A stretch of DNA of 64,000 nucleotides, from positions 62,001 through 126,000 of the forward strand of contig JADKFE010000011.1 of NCBI GenBank assembly GCA_016717595.1, in the 5' to 3' direction. This document shows, piece by piece, positions 60,566 to 64,000 of this stretch. A program made the translations under genes and the position numbers. The notes below the pieces were generated by a model, which worked only from the letters and a program-made list of their open reading frames with translations, searched no databases and had not been told where the DNA came from. The DNA comes from Deltaproteobacteria bacterium. GTDB lineage: Bacteria; Myxococcota_A; UBA796; CAJQPC01. Positions within the stretch are counted from its first letter, which is position 1. The number at the start of each line of letters is the position of its first letter.

Positions 60566-61774
60566 GTGCGTAACGTCGTCTTCGTCGCCCCGTTCCCCAT
60601 GCCCGCCACCCTTCGTTTCGCCGCGGGCATCCGCTCGCTCAAGGACGTGCGGCTCATCGGCCTGTTCCAGCAGCCCCCCGCCGAGATGTCGGGCTGGGAC
60701 TGGTTACACATCGTGCCCGACGCCCTCGATCCCGACGTGTTGACCCACGCGCTCCAGGCCCTCACCCAGAAGTTCGGCAAGATTCACCACGTCGCGGGCA
60801 TCTTGGAGAACATTCAGGAGCCCCTCGCCATCGCCCGGCAGCGCCTGGGCATCGAGGGCACGGACCTGCAAACGGCGACCCGCTTCCGCGACAAAGGCGT
60901 GATGAAGGACCACCTCCGCGCCCACGGCGTGCCCTGCGCGCGCCACGCCCGGCTGCGCAACGAACAAGACGCCTGGGAGTTTGTGCGCCAGGTCGGCTTC
61001 CCCATCGTCATCAAGCCGCCTTCAGGGGCGGGCGCGAAGGCCACCTGGCGGGTGCGTGACGCTGAAGAGCTCCGCGGCGCGCTCTCGTCCTTACGCCCGA
61101 GCCCCCAGAACGAGATCCTCGCTGAAGAGTTCTTGCGGGGCCGCGAGTTCAGCTTCGAGACGATCACCCTGAACAACCGCCCCGTGTTCACGAGCATCTC
61201 CCGCTACCTGCCCACGCCCCTGGAGGTCTTGGAGAACCCCTGGATTCAGTGGGTGTGCCTGCTCCCGCGTGATGTGAGCGGCCCCGAGTACCGCGACGCC
61301 CACGCCTTGGGCCAGCGGGTGATCGACGTGATGCGCCCGGGCTTCGCCGTCACCCACATGGAGTGGTTCCGCCGCGAGGACGGCAGCCTGGCCGTGGGGG
61401 AGATCGCCATGCGCCCCCCCGGCGCGAGCATCAGCGCCATGACCGGCCTCGTTCACGACGTCGACTTTCACCGCGCCTGGGCCCGCTGCGCCGTAGACCA
61501 CCAGTTCGATGGCCCCTGGGAGCGCAAGTTCTCCGCCGGGGTGGCCTTCTTGCGGGGCCAAGGCCGAGGCCGCGTCGCCGCCGTGCGTGGCGTAGACGAG
61601 GCCCAGCGCCTCATGGGCCAGCACGTCGTCGAGGCCAAGCTGCCCGTGGTCGGCGCGCCCAAGGCCGATGGCTATGAGGGGGATGGCTACGTCGTCGTGC
61701 GCCACCCCGACACGGCCGTGGTGGAGCGGGCGCTGGAGACGCTGATCCAGACGGTGCAGGTGGTCTACGCCTAA
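60566..61774 (+). CDS. ATP-grasp ligase, paralogue 2
   Basis: GTG 60566 is chosen (GAGG five bases upstream) because it gives MRNVVFVAPFP, aligning with paralogue 1; the longer ATG at 60536 is unlikely. The ~402-residue protein has the same plan as the gene at 58180: VGFPIVIKPPSGAGAKATWRV, EEFLRGREFSFETITLNNRPVF, LEVLENPWIQ, MEWFRREDGSLAVGEIAMRPPG and FLRGQGRGRVAAVRG. The metal-binding Glu is in GEIAMRPPG. Both are full length, so two related substrates or a heteromer are possible. It probably shares a transcript with hemB. Confidence 0.85.
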   Translation: MRNVVFVAPFPMPATLRFAAGIRSLKDVRLIGLFQQPPAEMSGWDWLHIVPDALDPDVLTHALQALTQKFGKIHHVAGILENIQEPLAIARQRLGIEGTDLQTATRFRDKGVMKDHLRAHGVPCARHARLRNEQDAWEFVRQVGFPIVIKPPSGAGAKATWRVRDAEELRGALSSLRPSPQNEILAEEFLRGREFSFETITLNNRPVFTSISRYLPTPLEVLENPWIQWVCLLPRDVSGPEYRDAHALGQRVIDVMRPGFAVTHMEWFRREDGSLAVGEIAMRPPGASISAMTGLVHDVDFHRAWARCAVDHQFDGPWERKFSAGVAFLRGQGRGRVAAVRGVDEAQRLMGQHVVEAKLPVVGAPKADGYEGDGYVVVRHPDTAVVERALETLIQTVQVVYA

Positions 61775-61789
61775 GCGGCGGGAGAGTCG

Positions 61790-62200
61790 CGCGCACAAGG
61801 CTTGGGATTGGGCGTTCTCTCCATGAGGCGCCTTCACGAGCCTTGGGATCGTGAGTTTTTGCGGGAAGTCGCGATCACAGGCCTTGTGAGCGGGCGTTCT
61901 CTCCACCAAGGGCTGATCTCAGGCCTTGAGATCGGGACTTCTCTCCCCAAATCACGATGACAAGGCCTGTGATCGGGCTGTTCTCTCCACACGGCGCCTT
62001 CACAAGCCTCGTGAGCGTGAGTTTTTGCCGGAGGTCGCCTTCACAAGCCTCGTGATAAGGCGTCCTCTCCACCAAGGGCCGATCTCAAGGCTCGCGATCG
62101 TGACTTCTCTCCCAAAATCACCATCACAAGGCCTGTGATCGGGCTGTTCTCTCCACCAGACGCCTTCACGAGCCTCGTGAGCGTGAGGCTCTCTCCCCTG
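61790..62200. repeat. Array of ten ~41-bp palindromic repeats
   Basis: Ten modules fill the gap between two ATP-grasp genes. Each has a hyphenated palindrome centred on GCC/GGCC (for example TCACGAGCCTCGTGA, ATCACAAGGCCTGTGAT, GATCTCAGGCCTTGAGATC) followed by a near-constant ttctctcc-type spacer. Centres lie 41-43 bases apart, at about 61800, 61841, 61882, 61923, 61964, 62006, 62047, 62090, 62131 and 62173. Module n resembles module n+4, giving a ~166-base super-repeat. Arm sequences change on both sides together, so pairing is conserved. No promoter, gene or CRISPR-like unique spacer is present. Confidence 0.85.
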
Positions 62201-62215
62201 CCCCCTAGAGCGTCC

Positions 62216-63190
62216 ATGCGTGTCTGCGTCCTGTTCTCCGCCGCGTCCCCTGAAGACACCCCTACGGCGGCGTTTGACCCCGAGCCCGAGCCCGAGCGCT
62301 GGCTCGACGGTCACACCGTGCGAAAGGTGCCGCTCAAACAGCACGAGGCGGCCACACGACTGCCGGAGCTTGTCGCTGAGGGCTTCGACGTGTTCTTGAA
62401 CCTCTGCGACGGCGCGATCACGGAGCCCCTCGCGGGCGTCGAGGTCACCGAGGCCCTGGAGGCCCTGGGCGCGCCCTACACCAGCTCATCGCCTGCCAAC
62501 TACCGAATGACCCGGCGTGAGGTGAAGACCCGCCTCTCAGACGCCGGCCTGCCCACCCCGGCCTGGGCCTTTGTGTTCACGCCCGCCGACCTCCCCGCGG
62601 CCATGACCGTGCCGCTCCCGGCCATCGTCAAACACCACGACGGCTACGGCAGCCTCGGGATGCGGGCCAACGCCAAGGTCACCGACGCCCAACAGCTCCA
62701 AGAGCGCGCCTTAGAGATGCTCCGCGGCTGTGGCGGCGCCTTGGTCGAGGAGTTCGCCCCGGGCGCTGAGCTGACCGTGCTGTGTGTCGCAGACGCCGAG
62801 GCTCCAGGCGGCGTGTTTGTTTACCCGCCCTTTGTGTGTGGGTTCCCGCCCGGAGAAGAGTTCAAACATTTTGTGCTCAAGTGGCGGGCGTTCAGCGGGC
62901 TCACCTGGCGACCCGACACGGACGCCGCGCGTGTGGCCGAGGCGACGGCGCTGTGCCGCGGCGCGTTCATCGCCCTCAACGCGCGCTGCGGCCTGCGCTG
63001 TGACCTGCGTGTCGACGCCCGAGGGCAGCTCACCCTGCTCGACTGTAACTTCGACTTCGGGGTGTTTTACCCGCCGGGGCACGAGGGCTGCGCCGATGAG
63101 ATCCTCCTCCACGACCCCGAAGGGCACCGCGGGCTGCTGAGGAGGATGTTTCACCTCGCGCGCCGGGAGGCCTTCACTAAGGGACGATGA
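62216..63190 (+). CDS. D-alanine--D-alanine-ligase-like ATP-grasp protein
   Basis: ATG 62216 begins MRVCVLFSAASPEDTPTAAFDPEP (324 residues). It has the D-Ala-D-Ala ligase order: N-terminal substrate domain with FDVFLNLCDGAITEPLAGVEVTEALEALGAPYTSSSPANYRMTRREVKTRL, then ATP-grasp blocks PAIVKHHDGYGSLGMR, ALVEEFAPGAELTVLCVADA and the metal-binding end LRCDLRVDARGQLTLLDCNFDFGVF. The usual Asn after the two acidic residues is modified (DCNFD). It is unrelated in detail to the two ATP-grasp paralogues upstream but lies immediately after the repeat array. Its last 14 bases overlap the convergent M23 peptidase gene. The substrate is unknown. Confidence 0.82.
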   Translation: MRVCVLFSAASPEDTPTAAFDPEPEPERWLDGHTVRKVPLKQHEAATRLPELVAEGFDVFLNLCDGAITEPLAGVEVTEALEALGAPYTSSSPANYRMTRREVKTRLSDAGLPTPAWAFVFTPADLPAAMTVPLPAIVKHHDGYGSLGMRANAKVTDAQQLQERALEMLRGCGGALVEEFAPGAELTVLCVADAEAPGGVFVYPPFVCGFPPGEEFKHFVLKWRAFSGLTWRPDTDAARVAEATALCRGAFIALNARCGLRCDLRVDARGQLTLLDCNFDFGVFYPPGHEGCADEILLHDPEGHRGLLRRMFHLARREAFTKGR

Positions 63191-64000
63191 ACAAGCTCAC
63201 CGAGCTGTCCCAGCCTTGGAAGCTGTAGCAGTCGGAGTCGCTGGCGGCGAGCATGAGGTAGACCGCCTCTTCGTACCGTTGGCTGCCCAAGGTCACGCTC
63301 ACGGTGAACTCGCCCTCGGCGTCTGTGGGGGCACACTCATAAAACCACTCTCCCCGTTTGTCGCTGAACGTGTTGACCAGCACCCGGCCCGTGCGGGGCA
63401 CGACGACGCCCGAGACGTTCAGCTCGCTGTCAGGCGCCACCGCCGCGCAGGGCAGGCCGGGCTCTACCCACACGCCCATAAACAAGAACAGATCCTCAGG
63501 GCACTCCGACCAGTCCATCGCGGCGGGGGCGGGCTCGGCGGCGTTTTGTGACACAAACACCTCGCCTGCGTAGGCCATGCCGTCGCTCGTCTCCAGGAGC
63601 TCATCAAACGCGATGGGCAGGCTCATGCCCAAGGCGTCGTCAAACTCGACGTGCAGGTGTGGGCCGCTTGACCAGCCGGTGTTGCCCGAGAGGCCGATGA
63701 CCTCCCCTTTGCCGATGAGCTGCCCAGGCTCCACCAAGGCGCCGTCTTGTTGCAGGTGCCAGTAGTGGCTGCGGGTGCCGTCGCCGTGATCGAGGATGAC
63801 GTAGTTCGCCTGATCCGCGCACGACTCGTCCCCGCAGCCGGTGCTGGAGTCTTCTCGTGTGGCGAGCACCCGCCCGGCGCGCATCGCCACGACCTCGCTG
63901 CCCTCTGGCATGTTGACATCGACGGCGTAGACATCAGCGCCGGTGTGAGAGAAGAAGCCGTGGTTGCCTTGGGAGACGTCATAGGCGGCGCCCTCGGGGA
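63177..64000 (-). CDS. M23-family metallopeptidase, 5'-truncated by window edge
   Basis: The frame is open to the window end, so the start lies beyond 64000; the ATG at 63911 is internal. About 274 residues are visible. M23 zinc ligands are present: His and Asp in GFFSHTGADVYAVDV near the start and the His-x-His pair in SSGPHLHVEFDD, with the supporting SHYWHLQQDG. M23 enzymes are lysostaphin/LytM-type endopeptidases that cut peptidoglycan cross-links in the periplasm or outside the cell. A C-terminal domain of ~130 residues with paired Cys follows. It overlaps the ATP-grasp gene tail to tail. Confidence 0.85.
   Translation of the reverse strand, partial: PEGAAYDVSQGNHGFFSHTGADVYAVDVNMPEGSEVVAMRAGRVLATREDSSTGCGDESCADQANYVILDHGDGTRSHYWHLQQDGALVEPGQLIGKGEVIGLSGNTGWSSGPHLHVEFDDALGMSLPIAFDELLETSDGMAYAGEVFVSQNAAEPAPAAMDWSECPEDLFLFMGVWVEPGLPCAAVAPDSELNVSGVVVPRTGRVLVNTFSDKRGEWFYECAPTDAEGEFTVSVTLGSQRYEEAVYLMLAASDSDCYSFQGWDSSVSLFIVP

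Noticed and set aside
61790..62200. CRISPR array
   Set aside because: The segments between palindromes are conserved in a four-step order rather than unique, and there are no cas genes.
61875..62259. Minus-strand ORFs over the repeat array (repeated 'GENSPITGLV' and 'GEKSRS' words)
   Set aside because: Module length varies between 41 and 43 bases, so the reading frame is not preserved from copy to copy; these are repeat shadows.

Overview
This is a very GC-rich (roughly 70% by eye), densely packed stretch that fits a member of the Myxococcota. The clues are a Glt/Nfs-type envelope machine, a 22-unit thrombospondin-type-3 repeat protein with a MYXO-CTERM-like tail, many lipoproteins with short acidic 'DDTxxDDS' linkers, and proteins with an AgmX/PglI-type TonB C-terminus. 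No phage, transposase, rRNA or CRISPR array is visible.

Layout. (1) 1-7.4 kb: a partial gene of unknown function, then a leftward envelope operon (GT2 and GT4 glycosyltransferases of LPS-core type, a class A penicillin-binding protein with a large insertion, a TPR-like lipoprotein). (2) 7.4-14.3 kb: a DUF2817 carboxypeptidase-like gene, tRNA-Cys, and an ExbB-ExbD-TonB-receptor-lipoprotein operon. (3) 14.5-36.3 kb: the core of the window, matching the order A-B-C-D-E-F-G-H of the Myxococcus Glt gliding and Nfs spore-coat machines: two outer-membrane barrels, GltC-like, GltD-like, GltE-like, a second GltD-like copy, two CglF-like proteins, a GltG-like FHA/TonB protein and a CglE/GltH-like barrel. 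An apparently Fur-controlled iron-uptake operon (DUF4856, imelysin, hydroxylase joined to a TonB receptor) sits between the E and F positions. (4) 36.4-46.7 kb: a choice-of-anchor-D lipoprotein, an RND tripartite efflux operon, kbl, a nitrilase-family amidohydrolase and a peroxiredoxin. (5) 46.8-55.4 kb: lipoproteins, an unknown gene pair with a poly-Asp tail, the TSP3/MYXO-CTERM protein, a retropepsin-like membrane protease, a DEDDh exonuclease and a beta-propeller protein. (6) 55.4-64 kb: a TetR/Coq4-like operon with a three-site operator array, a KAP-family NTPase, three ATP-grasp ligases around a magnesium-type hemB, an array of ten ~41-bp palindromic repeats, and a partial M23 peptidase.

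How the parts may work together. ExbB/ExbD/TonB would energise the two TonB-dependent receptors. The Glt/Nfs-like set would form a trans-envelope complex: cytoplasmic FHA domain and TonB arm of the G protein, periplasmic TPR scaffolds C, D and E, and outer-membrane barrels A, B and H. Its usual AglRQS motor is not clearly present, because only one TolR/ExbD homologue lies here.

Data caution. At least eight genes are broken by single-base indels that leave the rest of the protein intact in the next frame (near 1642, 20030, 25116, 31721, 46640, 47281, 47503 and 53964). This looks more like residual assembly error than true pseudogenes, so these genes are annotated as full length.
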